Below the pieces are notes generated by a model. It was not told the origin of the DNA, did not search any database, and worked only from the letters and a program-made list of their open reading frames with translations. Positions 10,558 to 23,756 of a stretch of 64,000 bases of DNA are shown here, in pieces. Positions within the stretch are counted from its first letter, which is position 1; each line of letters begins with the position of its first letter. The DNA is from Auanema rhodensis (Eukaryota > Nematoda > Chromadorea > Rhabditida > Rhabditidae): contig CAXKVF010000076.1 of assembly GCA_964057225.1 (NCBI GenBank), positions 248,001 to 312,000 of the forward strand, in the 5' to 3' direction. A program made the translations under genes and the position numbers.

Positions 10558-11612
10558 TCACGTAAATCTCAAAGTCATGGTTACCATGCACCAATATCAA
10601 TAAAAATTTGTTTTTAGACTAATATGGACATGGGGAATCTAATTTTGAAAACCGCATCTCTTTATCTTTCACGTGAAGCGAGTTACATACCAAGTGCACA
10701 TCACGTGCACATTTAATTAGCATAAATTAAAGTTCACGTAAATTTCAAAGTCATGGTTACCATGCACCAATATCAATAAAAATTTGTTTTTAGACTAATA
10801 TGGACATGGGGATCTAATTTTGAAAACCGCATCTCTTCATCTTTCACGTGAAGCGAGTTACATACCAAGTGCACATCACGTGTACATTTAATTAGCATAA
10901 ATTAAAGTTCACGTAAATTTCAAAGTCATGGTTACCATGCACCAATATCAATAAAAATTTGTTTTTAGACTAATATGGACATGGGGAATCTAATTTTGAA
11001 AACCGCATCTCTTTATCTTTCACGTGAAGCGAGTTACATACCAAGTGCACATCACGTGTACATTTAATTAGCATAAATTAAAGTTCACGTAAATTTCAAA
11101 GTCATGGTTACCATGCACCAATATCAATAAAAATTTGTTTTTAGACTAATATGGACATGGGGAATCTAATTTTGAAAACCGCATCTCTTTATCTTTCACG
11201 TGAAGCGAGTTACATACCAAGTGCACATCACGTGTACATTTAATTAGCATAAATTAAAGTTCACGAAAATTTCAAAGTCATGGTTACCATGCACCAATAT
11301 CAATAAAAATTTGTTTTTAGACTAATATGGACATGGGGAATCTAATTTTGAAAACCGCATCTCTTCATCTTTCACGTGAAGCGAGTTACATACCAAGTGC
11401 ACATCACGTGTACATTTAATTAGCATAAATTAAAGTTCACGTAAATTTCAAAGTCATGGTTACCATGAAGCAATATCAATAAAAATTTGTTTTTAGACTA
11501 ATATGGACATGGGGAATCTAATTTTGAAAACCGCATCTCTTCATCTTTCACGTGAAGCGAGTTACATACCAAGTGCACATCACGTGTACATTTAATTAGC
11601 ATAAATTAAAGT
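10558..11612 (+). repeat. Six monomers including a 175-bp form
   Basis: Order: C11/CAC/C151; CAC with GGGGATC (175 bp, at about 10808) and C106; CAC; CAC; A6/CAC/C106; AAG/C106. The first two repeat the order seen at 6161-6511. No non-satellite sequence is present. Confidence 0.7.
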
Positions 11613-12316
11613 TCACGTAAATTTCAAAGTCATGGTTACCATGCACCAATATCAATAAAAATTTGTTTTTAGACTAATATGGACATGGGGAATCTAATTT
11701 TGAAAACCGCATCTCTTTATCTTTCACGTGAAGCGAGTTACATACCAAGTGCACATCACGTGTACATTTAATTAGCATAAATTAAAGTTCACGTAAATTT
11801 CAAAGTCATGGTTACCATGCACCAATATCAATAAAAATTTGTTTTTAGACTAATATGGACATGGGGAATCTAATTTTGAAAACCGCATCTCTTTATCTTT
11901 CACGTGAAGCGAGTTACATACCAAGTGCACATCTCGTGTACATTTAATTAGCATAAATTAAAGTTCACGTAAATTTCAAAGTCATGGTTACCATGAAGCA
12001 ATATCACTAAAAATTTGTTTTTAGACTAATATGGACATGGGGAATCTAATTTTGAAAACCGCATCTCTTTATCTTTCACGTGAAGCGAGTTACATACCAA
12101 GTGCACATCACGTGTACATTTAATTAGCATAAATTAAAGTTCACGTAAATTTCAAAGTCATGGTTACCATGAACCAATATCAATAAAAATTTGTTTTTAG
12201 ACTAATATGGACATGGGGAATCTAATTTTAAAAACCGCATCTCTTTATCTTTCACGTGAAGCGAGTTACATACCAAGTGCACATCACGTGTACATTTAAT
12301 TAGCATAAATTAAAGT
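11613..12316 (+). repeat. 4-monomer block, copy 2 (partner 9854-10557)
   Basis: Repeats CAC; CAC/T146; AAG/C43; AAC/A90. Its last monomer (12141-12316) is also the first of the 12-monomer block copy 2, so a duplication junction lies near 12141. Confidence 0.75.
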
Positions 12317-14252
12317 TCACGTAAATTTCAAAGTCATGGTTACCATGAAGCAATATCAATAAAAATTTGTTTTTAGACTAATATGGACATGGGGAATCTA
12401 ATTTTGAAAACCGCATCTCTTTATCTTTCACGTGAAGCGAGTTACACACCAAGTGCACATCACGTGTACATTTAATTAGCATAAATTAAAGTTCACGTAA
12501 ATTTCAAAGTCATGGTTACCATGAACCAATATCAATAAAAATTTGTTTTTAGACTAATATGGACATGGGGAATCTAATTTTGAAAACCGCATCTCTTTAT
12601 CTTTCACGTGAAGCGAGTTACATACCAAGTGCACATCACGTGTACATTTAATTAGCATAAATTAAAGTTCACGTAAATTTCAAAGTCATGGTTACCATGC
12701 ACCAATATCAATAAAAATTTGTTTTTAGACTAATATGGACATGGGGAATCTAATTTTGAAAACCGCATCTCTTTATCTTTCACGTGAAGCGAGTTACATA
12801 CCAAGTGCACATCACGTGTACATTTAATTAGCATAAATTAAAGTTCACGTAAATTTCAAAGTCATGGTTACCATGCACCAATATCAATAAAAATTTGTTT
12901 TTAGACTAATATGGACATGGGGAATCTAATTTTGAAAACCGCATCTCTTTATCTTTCACGTGAAGCGAGTTACATACCAAGTGCACATCACGTGTACATT
13001 TAATTAGCATAAATTAAAGTTCACGTAAATTTCAAAGTCATGGTTACCATGCACCAATATCAATAAAAATTTGTTTTTAGACTAATATGGACATGAGGAA
13101 TCTAATTTTGAAAACCGCATCTCTTTATCTTTCACGTGAAGCGAGTTACATACCGAGTGCACATCACGTGTACATTTAATTAGCATAAATTAAAGTTCAC
13201 GTAAATTTCAAAGTCATGGTTACCATGCACCAATATCAATAAAAATTTGTTTTTAGACTAATATGGACATGGGGAATCTAATTTTGAAAACCGCATCTCT
13301 TCATCTTTCACGTGAAGCGAGTTACATACCAAGTGCACATCACGTGTACATTTAATTAGCATAAATTAAAGTTCACGTAAATTTCAAAGTCATGGTTACC
13401 ATGAACCAATATCAATTAAAATTTGTTTTTAGACTAATATGGACATGGGCAATCTAATTTTGAAAACCGCATCTCTTTATCTTTCACGTGAAGCGAGTTA
13501 CATACCAAGTGCACATCACGTGTACATTTAATTAGCATAAATTAAAGTTCACGTAAATTTCAAAGTCATGGTTACCATGCACCAATATCAATAAAAATTT
13601 GTTTTTAGACTAATATGGACATGGGGAATCTAATTTTGAAAACCGCATCTCTTTATCTTTCACGTGAAGCGAGTTACATACCAAGTGCACATCACGTGTA
13701 CATTTAATTAGCATAAATTAAAGTTCACGTAAATTTCAAAGTCATGGTTACCATGCACCAATATCAATAAAAATTTGTTTTTAGACTAATATGGACATGG
13801 GGAATCTAATTTTGAAAACCGCATCTCTTCATCTTTCACGTGAAGCGAGTTACATACCAAGTGCACATCACGTGTACATTTAATTAGCATAAATTAAAGT
13901 TCACGTAAATTTCAAAGTCATGGTTACCATGCACCAATATCAATAAAAATTTGTTTTTAGACTAATATGGACATGGGGAATCTAATTTTGAAAACCGCAT
14001 CTCTTTATCTTTCACGTGAAGCGAGTTACATACCAAGTGCACATCACGTGTACATTTAATTAGCATAAATTAAAGTTCACGTAAATTTCAAAGTCATGGT
14101 TACCATGCACCAATATCAATAAAAATTTGTTTTTAGACTAATATGGACATGGGGAATCTAATTTTGAAAACCGCATCTCTTCATCTTTCACGTGAAGCGA
14201 GTTACATACCAAGTGCACATCAAGTGTACATTTAATTAGCATAAATTAAAGT
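12141..14252 (+). repeat. 12-monomer block, copy 2 (partner 177-2288)
   Basis: All 12 monomers match the partner at the diagnostic sites, including the rare GAGG/CCGAG monomer (GAGG at 13095) and the C131 monomer (13095 and 12447 both lie 11964 bp from their partners). After 14252 the partner continues with an A123 monomer, whereas this copy restarts AAC/T45/GGGC. Confidence 0.85.
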
Positions 14253-15308
14253 TCACGTAAATTTCAAAGTCATGGTTACCATGAACCAATATCAATTAAA
14301 ATTTGTTTTTAGACTAATATGGACATGGGCAATCTAATTTTGAAAACCGCATCTCTTTATCTTTCACGTGAAGCGAGTTACATACCAAGTGCACATCACG
14401 TGTACATTTAATTAGCATAAATTAAAGTTCACGTAAATTTCAAAGTCATGGTTACCATGCACCAATATCAATAAAAATTTGTTTTTAGACTAATATGGAC
14501 ATGGGGAATCTAATTTTGAAAACCGCATCTCTTTATCTTTCACGTGAAGCGAGTTACATACCAAGTGCACATCACGTGTACATTTAATTAGCATAAATTA
14601 AAGTTCACGTAAATTTCAAAGTCATGGTTACCATGCACCAATATCAATAAAAATTTGTTTTTAGACTAATATGGACATGGGGAATCTAATTTTGAAAACC
14701 GCATCTCTTCATCTTTCACGTGAAGCGAGTTACATACCAAGTGCACATCACGTGTACATTTAATTAGCATAAATTAAAGTTCACGTAAATTTCAAAGTCA
14801 TGGTTACCATGCACCAATATCAATAAAAATTTGTTTTTAGACTAATATGGACATGGGGAATCTAATTTTGAAAACCGCATCTCTTCATCTTTCACGTGAA
14901 GCGAGTTACATACCAAGTGCACATCACGTGTACATTTAATTAGCATAAATTAAAGTTCACGTAAATTTCAAAGTCATGGTTACCATGCACCAATATCAAT
15001 AAAAATTTGTTTTTAGACTAATATGGACATGGGGAATCTAATTTTGAAAACCGCATCTCTTTATCTTTCACGTGAAGCGAGTTACATACCAAGTGCACAT
15101 CACGTGTACATTTAATTAGCATAAATTAAAGTTCACGTAAATTTCAAAGTCATGGTTACCATGCACCAATATCAATAAAAATTTGTTTTTAGACTAATAT
15201 GGACATGGGGAATCTAATTTTGAAAACCGCATCTCTTCATCTTTCACGTGAAGCGAGTTACATACCAAGTGCACATCAAGTGTACATTTAATTAGCATAA
15301 ATTAAAGT
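13373..15308 (+). repeat. Tandem 5-mer / 6-mer expansion
   Basis: Unit 13373-14252 is AAC/T45/GGGC; CAC; CAC/C106; CAC; CAC/C106/A147. Unit 14253-15308 repeats this with one extra CAC/C106 monomer inserted at 14781-14956. The marker monomers are 880 bp apart. The one-monomer length difference suggests unequal exchange within the unit. Confidence 0.7.
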
Positions 15309-15660
15309 TCACGTAAATTTCAAAGTCATGGTTACCATGCACCAATATCAATAAAAATTTGTTTTTAGACTAATATGGACATGGGGAATCTAATTTTGAA
15401 AACCGCATCTCTTTATCTTTCACGTGAAGCAAGTTACATACCAAGTGCACATCACGTGTACATTTAATTAGCATAAATTAAAGTTCACGTAAATTTCAAA
15501 GTCATGGTTACCATGAAGCAATATCAATAAAAATTTGTTTTTAGACTAATATGGACATGGGGAATCTAATTTTGAAAACCGCATCTCTTTATCTTTCACG
15601 TGAAGCGAGTTACATACCAAGTGCACATCACGTGTACATTTAATTAGCATAAATTAAAGT
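15309..15660 (+). repeat. Two linking monomers
   Basis: CAC/A123 then a plain AAG monomer. They link the 5/6-mer expansion to block B copy 2 and parallel the A123 + AAG order at 2641-2992, but lack its private TTACGTACC change. Confidence 0.65.
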
Positions 15661-18300
15661 TCACGTAAATTTCAAAGTCATGGTTACCATGAAGCAATAT
15701 CAATAAAAATTTGTTTTTAGACTAATATGGACATGGGGAATCTTATTTTGAAAACCGCATCTCTTTATCTTTCACGTGAAGCGAGTTACATACCAAGTGC
15801 ACATCACGTGTACATTTAATTAGCATAAATTAAAGTTCACGTAAATTTCAAAGTCATGGTTACCATGAACCAATATCAATAAAAATTTGTTTTTAGACTA
15901 ATATGGACATGGGGAATCTAATTTTAAAAACCGCATCTCTTTATCTTTCACGTGAAGCGAGTTACATACCAAGTGCACATCACGTGTACATTTAATTAGC
16001 ATAAATTAAAGTTCACGTAAATCTCAAAGTCATGGTTACCATGCACCAATATCAATAAAAATTTGTTTTTAGACTAATATGGACATGGGGAATCTAATTT
16101 TGAAAACCGCATCTCTTTATCTTTCACGTGAAGCGAGTTACATACCAAGTGCACATCACGTGCACATTTAATTAGCATAAATTAAAGTTCACGTAAATTT
16201 CAAAGTCATGGTTACCATGCACCAATATCAATAAAAATTTGTTTTTAGACTAATATGGACATGGGGAATCTAATTTTGAAAACCGCATCTCTTCATCTTT
16301 CACGTGAAGCGAGTTACATACCAAGTGCACATCAAGTGTACATTTAATTAGCATAAATTAAAGTTCACGTAAATTTCAAAGTCATGGTTACCATGCACCA
16401 ATATCAATAAAAATTTGTTTTTAGACTAATATGGACATGGGGAATCTAATTTTGAAAACCGCATCTCTTCATCTTTCACGTGAAGCGAGTTACATACCAA
16501 GTGCACATCAAGTGTACATTTAATTAGCATAAATTAAAGTTCACGTAAATTTCAAAGTCATGGTTACCATGCACCAATATCAATAAAAATTTGTTTTTAG
16601 ACTAATATGGACATGGGGAATCTAATTTTGAAAACCGCATCTCTTTATCTTTCACGTGAAGCAAGTTACATACCAAGTGCACATCACGTGTACATTTAAT
16701 TAGCATAAATTAAAGTTCACGTAAATTTCAAAGTCATGGTTATCATGCACCAATATCAATAAAAATTTGTTTTTAGACTAATATGGACATGGGGAATCTA
16801 ATTTTGAAAACCGCATCTCTTTATCTTTCACGTGAAGCGAGTTACATACCAAGTGCACATCACGTGTACATTTAATTAGCATAAATTAAAGTTCACGAAA
16901 ATTTCAAAGTCATGGTTACCATGCACCAATATCAATAAAAATTTGTTTTTAGACTAATATGGACATGGGGAATCTAATTTTGAAAACCGCATCTCTTCAT
17001 CTTTCACGTGAAGCGAGTTACATACCAAGTGCACATCACGTGTACATTTAATTAGCATAAATTAAAGTTCACGTAAATTTCAAAGTCATGGTTACCATGA
17101 AGCAATATCAATAAAAATTTGTTTTTAGACTAATATGGACATGGGGAATCTAATTTTGAAAACCGCATCTCTTCATCTTTCACGTGAAGCGAGTTACATA
17201 CAAAGTGCACATCACGTGTACATTTAATTAGCATAAATTAAAGTTCACGTAAATTTCAAAGTCATGGTTACCATGAACCAATATCAATAAAAATTTGTTT
17301 TTAGACTAATATGGACATGGGGAATCTAATTTTGAAAACCGCATCTCTTCATCTTTCACGTGAAGCGAGTTACATACCAAGTGCACATCACGTGTACATT
17401 TAATTAGCATAAATTAAAGTTCACGTAAATTTCAAAGTCATGGTTACCATGCACCAATATCAATAAAAATTTGTTTTTAGACTAATATGGACATGGGGAA
17501 TCTAATTTTGAAAACCGCATCTCTTTATCTTTCACGTGAAGCGAGTTACATACCAAGTGCACATCACGTGTACATTTAATTAGCATAAATTAAAGTTCAC
17601 GTAAATTTCAAAGTCATGGTTACCATGCACCAATATCAATAAAAATTTGTTTTTAGACTAATATGGACATGGGGAATCTAATTTTGAAAACCGCATCTCT
17701 TTATCTTTCACGTGAAGCGAGTTACATACCAAGTGCACATCTCGTGTACATTTAATTAGCATAAATTAAAGTTCACGTAAATTTCAAAGTCATGGTTACC
17801 ATGAAGCAATATCACTAAAAATTTGTTTTTAGACTAATATGGACATGGGGAATCTAATTTTGAAAACCGCATCTCTTTATCTTTCACGTGAAGCGAGTTA
17901 CATACCAAGTGCACATCACGTGTACATTTAATTAGCATAAATTAAAGTTCACGTAAATTTCAAAGTCATGGTTACCATGAACCAATATCAATAAAAATTT
18001 GTTTTTATACTAATATGGACATGGGGAATCTAATTTTAAAAACCGCATCTCTTTATCTTTCACGTGAAGCGAGTTACATACCAAGTGCACATCACGTGTA
18101 CATTTAATTAGCATAAATTAAAGTTCACGTAAATTTCAAAGTCATGGTTACCATGAAGCAATATCAATAAAAATTTGTTTTTAGACTAATATGGACATGG
18201 GGAATCTAATTTTGAAAACCGCATCTCTTTATCTTTCACGTGAAGCGAGTTACACACCAAGTGCACATCACGTGTACATTTAATTAGCATAAATTAAAGT
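15661..18300 (+). repeat. 15-monomer block B, copy 2 (partner 25693-28156)
   Basis: It begins with AAG/T84; AAC/A90; C11/CAC/C151; CAC/C106/A147, then a second CAC/C106/A147 monomer (16365-16540) absent from the other copies. It continues A123; TTATCATG; A6; AAG/C106/A134; AAC/C106; CAC; CAC/T146; AAG/C43; AAC/A90; AAG/C131. The partner at 25693-28156 has the same order with 14 monomers. The offset therefore shifts from 10032 to 9856 bp across the extra monomer. Confidence 0.8.
16365..18300 (+). repeat. Tandem 11-mer HOR, unit 1 (1936 bp)
   Basis: Eleven monomers from CAC/C106/A147 to AAG/C131, duplicated directly as 18301-20236. Rare markers TTATCATG (16743/18679) and T146 (17742/19678), plus the private TTTTATACT change (18008/19944), are all exactly 1936 bp apart. 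Confidence 0.85.
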
Positions 18301-18476
18301 TCACGTAAATTTCAAAGTCATGGTTACCATGAACCAATATCAATAAAAATTTGTTTTTAGACTAATATGGACATGGGGAATCTAATTTTGAAAACCGCAT
18401 CTCTTCATCTTTCACGTGAAGCGAGTTACATACCAAGTGCACATCAAGTGTACATTTAATTAGCATAAATTAAAGT
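18301..18476 (+). repeat. Hybrid monomer at the 11-mer duplication junction
   Basis: The 5' end carries AAC, as expected for the monomer that elsewhere follows AAG/C131 (529, 12493, 20237, 23581). The 3' end carries C106 and A147, as in 16365, the first monomer of unit 1. The switch therefore lies between phase 32 and phase 106 (about 18332-18406), exactly where an unequal crossover producing the 11-mer duplication would leave its scar. Confidence 0.7.
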
Positions 18477-20236
18477 TCACGTAAATTTCAAAGTCATGGT
18501 TACCATGCACCAATATCAATAAAAATTTGTTTTTAGACTAATATGGACATGGGGAATCTAATTTTGAAAACCGCATCTCTTTATCTTTCACGTGAAGCAA
18601 GTTACATACCAAATGCACATCACGTGTACATTTAATTAGCATAAATTAAAGTTCACGTAAATTTCAAAGTCATGGTTATCATGCACCAATATCAATAAAA
18701 ATTTGTTTTTAGACTAATATGGACATGGGGAATCTAATTTTGAAAACCGCATCTCTTTATCTTTCACGTGAAGCGAGTTACATACCAAGTGCACATCACG
18801 TGTACATTTAATTAGCATAAATTAAAGTTCACGAAAATTTCAAAGTCATGGTTACCATGCACCAATATCAATAAAAATTTGTTTTTAGACTAATATGGAC
18901 ATGGGGAATCTAATTTTGAAAACCGCATCTCTTCATCTTTCACGTGAAGCGAGTTACATACCAAGTGCACATCACGTGTACATTTAATTAGCATAAATTA
19001 AAGTTCACGTAAATTTCAAAGTCATGGTTACCATGAAGCAATATCAATAAAAATTTGTTTTTAGACTAATATGGACATGGGGAATCTAATTTTGAAAACC
19101 GCATCTCTTCATCTTTCACGTGAAGCGAGTTACATACAAAGTGCACATCACGTGTACATTTAATTAGCATAAATTAAAGTTCACGTAAATTTCAAAGTCA
19201 TGGTTACCATGAACCAATATCAATAAAAATTTGTTTTTAGACTAATATGGACATGGGGAATCTAATTTTGAAAACCGCATCTCTTCATCTTTCACGTGAA
19301 GCGAGTTACATACCAAGTGCACATCACGTGTACATTTAATTAGCATAAATTAAAGTTCACGTAAATTTCAAAGTCATGGTTACCATGCACCAATATCAAT
19401 AAAAATTTGTTTTTAGACTAATATGGACATGGGGAATCTAATTTTGAAAACCGCATCTCTTTATCTTTCACGTGAAGCGAGTTACATACCAAGTGCACAT
19501 CACGTGTACATTTAATTAGCATAAATTAAAGTTCACGTAAATTTCAAAGTCATGGTTACCATGCACCAATATCAATAAAAATTTGTTTTTAGACTAATAT
19601 GGACATGGGGAATCTAATTTTGAAAACCGCATCTCTTTATCTTTCACGTGAAGTGAGTTACATACCAAGTGCACATCTCGTGTACATTTAATTAGCATAA
19701 ATTAAAGTTCACGTAAATTTCAAAGTCATGGTTACCATGAAGCAATATCACTAAAAATTTGTTTTTAGACTAATATGGACATGGGGAATCTAATTTTGAA
19801 AACCGCATCTCTTTATCTTTCACGTGAAGCGAGTTACATACCAAGTGCACATCACGTGTACATTTAATTAGCATAAATTAAAGTTCACGTAAATTTCAAA
19901 GTCATGGTTACCATGAACCAATATCAATAAAAATTTGTTTTTATACTAATATGGACATGGGGAATCTAATTTTAAAAACCGCATCTCTTTATCTTTCACG
20001 TGAAGCGAGTTACATACCAAGTGCACATCACGTGTACATTTAATTAGCATAAATTAAAGTTCACGTAAATTTCAAAGTCATGGTTACCATGAAGCAATAT
20101 CAATAAAAATTTGTTTTTAGACTAATATGGACATGGGGAATCTAATTTTGAAAACCGCATCTCTTTATCTTTCACGTGAAGCGAGTTACACACCAAGTGC
20201 ACATCACGTGTACATTTAATTAGCATAAATTAAAGT
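18301..20236 (+). repeat. Tandem 11-mer HOR, unit 2 (1936 bp)
   Basis: Matches unit 1 in order. Private changes are CCAAATGC near 18613 and AAGTGAG (a CpG C-to-T at phase 122) near 19654. Its first monomer is a hybrid (see 18301-18476). Confidence 0.85.
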
Positions 20237-20412
20237 TCACGTAAATTTCAAAGTCATGGTTACCATGAACCAATATCAATAAAAATTTGTTTTTAGACTA
20301 ATATGGACATGGGGAATCTAATTTTGAAAACCGCATCTCTTTATCTTTCACGTGAAGCGAGTTACATACCAAGTGCACATCACGTGTACATTTAATTAGC
20401 ATAAATTAAAGT

Positions 20413-22172
20413 TCACGAAAATTTCAAAGTCATGGTTACCATGCACCAATATCAATAAAAATTTGTTTTTAGACTAATATGGACATGGGGAATCTAATTT
20501 TGAAAACCGCATCTCTTCATCTTTCACGTGAAGCGAGTTACATACCAAGTGCACATCACGTGTACATTTAATTAGCATAAATTAAAGTTCACGTAAATTT
20601 CAAAGTCATGGTTACCATGAAGCAATATCAATAAAAATTTGTTTTTAGACTAATATGGACATGGGGAATCTAATTTTGAAAACCGCATCTCTTCATCTTT
20701 CACGTGAAGCGAGTTACATACAAAGTGCACATCACGTGTACATTTAATTAGCATAAATTAAAGTTCACGTAAATTTCAAAGTCATGGTTACCATGAACCA
20801 ATATCAATAAAAATTTGTTTTTAGACTAATATGGACATGGGGAATCTAATTTTGAAAACCGCATCTCTTCATCTTTCACGTGAAGCGAGTTACATACCAA
20901 GTGCACATCACGTGTACATTTAATTAGCATAAATTAAAGTTCACGTAAATTTCAAAGTCATGGTTACCATGAAGCAATATCAATAAAAATTTGTTTTTAG
21001 ACTAATATGGACATGGGGAATCTAATTTTAAAAACCGCATCTCTTTATCTTTCACGTGAAGCGAGTTACATACCAAGTGCACATCACGTGTACATTTAAT
21101 TAGCATAAATTAAAGTTCACGTAAATTTCAAAGTCATGGTTACCATGAACCAATATCAATAAAAATTTGTTTTTAGACTAATATGGACATGGGGAATCTA
21201 ATTTTGAAAACCGCATCTCTTTATCTTTCACGTGAAGCGAGTTACACACCAAGTGCACATCACGTGTACATTTAATTAGCATAAATTAAAGTTCACGTAA
21301 ATTTCAAAGTCATGGTTACCATGAACCAATATCAATAAAAATTTGTTTTTAGACTAATATGGACATGGGGAATCTAATTTTGAAAACCGCATCTCTTTAT
21401 CTTTCACGTGAAGCGAGTTACATACCAAGTGCACATCACGTGTACATTTAATTAGCATAAATTAAAGTTCACGAAAATTTCAAAGTCATGGTTACCATGC
21501 ACCAATATCAATAAAAATTTGTTTTTAGACTAATATGGACATGGGGAATCTAATTTTGAAAACCGCATCTCTTCATCTTTCACGTGAAGCGAGTTACATA
21601 CCAAGTGCACATCACGTGTACATTTAATTAGCATAAATTAAAGTTCACGTAAATTTCAAAGTCATGGTTACCATGAAGCAATATCAATAAAAATTTGTTT
21701 TTAGACTAATATGGACATGGGGAATCTAATTTTGAAAACCGCATCTCTTCATCTTTCACGTGAAGCGAGTTACATACAAAGTGCACATCACGTGTACATT
21801 TAATTAGCATAAATTAAAGTTCACGTAAATTTCAAAGTCATGGTTACCATGAACCAATATCAATAAAAATTTGTTTTTAGACTAATATGGACATGGGGAA
21901 TCTAATTTTGAAAACCGCATCTCTTCATCTTTCACGTGAAGCGAGTTACATACCAAGTGCACATCACGTGTACATTTAATTAGCATAAATTAAAGTTCAC
22001 GTAAATTTCAAAGTCATGGTTACCATGAAGCAATATCAATAAAAATTTGTTTTTAGACTAATATGGACATGGGGAATCTAATTTTAAAAACCGCATCTCT
22101 TTATCTTTCACGTGAAGCGAGTTACATACCAAGTGCACATCACGTGTACATTTAATTAGCATAAATTAAAGT
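20413..22172 (+). repeat. 6-mer expansion (1056-bp spacing), one full and one partial unit
   Basis: A6/CAC/C106; AAG/C106/A134; AAC/C106; AAG/A90; AAC/C131; AAC occupies 20413-21468. Its first four members repeat at 21469-22172. The A6 markers at 20418 and 21474 are 1056 bp apart. The pairings AAG with A90 and AAC with C131 reverse the usual linkage (AAC/A90, AAG/C131), so these are mosaics. Confidence 0.75.
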
Positions 22173-23756
22173 TCACGTAAATTTCAAAGTCATGGTTACC
22201 ATGCACCAATATCAATAAAAATTTGTTTTTAGACTAATATGGACATGGGGAATCTAATTTTGAAAACCGCATCTCTTTATCTTTCACGTGAAGCGAGTTA
22301 CATACCAAGTGCACATCACGTGTACATTTAATTAGCATAAATTAAAGTTCACGTAAATTTCAAAGTCATGGTTACCATGAAGCAATATCAATAAAAATTT
22401 GTTTTTAGACTAATATGGACATGGGGAATCTAATTTTGAAAACCGCATCTCTTCATCTTTCACGTGAAGCGAGTTACATACAAAGTGCACATCACGTGTA
22501 CATTTAATTAGCATAAATTAAAGTTCACGTAAATTTCAAAGTCATGGTTACCATGAACCAATATCAATAAAAATTTGTTTTTAGACTAATATGGACATGG
22601 GGAATCTAATTTTGAAAACCGCATCTCTTCATCTTTCACGTGAAGCGAGTTACATACCAAGTGCACATCACGTGTACATTTAATTAGCATAAATTAAAGT
22701 TCACGTAAATTTCAAAGTCATGGTTACCATGCACCAATATCAATAAAAATTTGTTTTTAGACTAATATGGACATGGGGAATCTAATTTTGAAAACCGCAT
22801 CTCTTTATCTTTCACGTGAAGCGAGTTACATACCAAGTGCACATCACGTGTACATTTAATTAGCATAAATTAAAGTTCACGTAAATTTCAAAGTCATGGT
22901 TACCATGCACCAATATCAATAAAAATTTGTTTTTAGACTAATATGGACATGGGGAATCTAATTTTGAAAACCGCATCTCTTTATCTTTCACGTGAAGCGA
23001 GTTACATACCAAGTGCACATCTCGTGTACATTTAATTAGCATAAATTAAAGTTCACGTAAATTTCAAAGTCATGGTTACCATGAAGCAATATCACTAAAA
23101 ATTTGTTTTTAGACTAATATGGACATGGGGAATCTAATTTTGAAAACCGCATCTCTTTATCTTTCACGTGAAGCGAGTTACATACCAAGTGCACATCACG
23201 TGTACATTTAATTAGCATAAATTAAAGTTCACGTAAATTTCAAAGTGATGGTTACCATGAACCAATATCAATAAAAATTTGTTTTTATACTAATATGGAC
23301 ATGGGGAATCTAATTTTAAAAACCGCATCTCTTTATCTTTCACGTGAAGCGAGTTACATACCAAGTGCACATCACGTGTACATTTAATTAGCATAAATTA
23401 AAGTTCACGTAAATTTCAAAGTCATGGTTACCATGAAGCAATATCAATAAAAATTTGTTTTTAGACTAATATGGACATGGGGAATCTAATTTTGAAAACC
23501 GCATCTCTTTATCTTTCACGTGAAGCGAGTTACACACCAAGTGCACATCACGTGTACATTTAATTAGCATAAATTAAAGTTCACGTAAATTTCAAAGTCA
23601 TGGTTACCATGAACCAATATCAATAAAAATTTGTTTTTAGACTAATATGGACATGGGGAATCTAATTTTGAAAACCGCATCTCTTTATCTTTCACGTGAA
23701 GCGAGTTACATACCAAGTGCACATCACGTGTACATTTAATTAGCATAAATTAAAGT
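22173..23756 (+). repeat. Third copy of the AAG/A134-to-AAG/C131 run
   Basis: After one CAC monomer at 22173, the seven monomers 22349-23580 (AAG/C106/A134; AAC/C106; CAC; CAC/T146; AAG/C43; AAC/A90 with TTTTATACT; AAG/C131) match 17069-18300 and 19005-20236. The TTTTATACT change at 23288 is 3344 bp (19 periods) from 19944. A private GTGATGG change lies near 23247. An AAC monomer follows. Confidence 0.75.
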
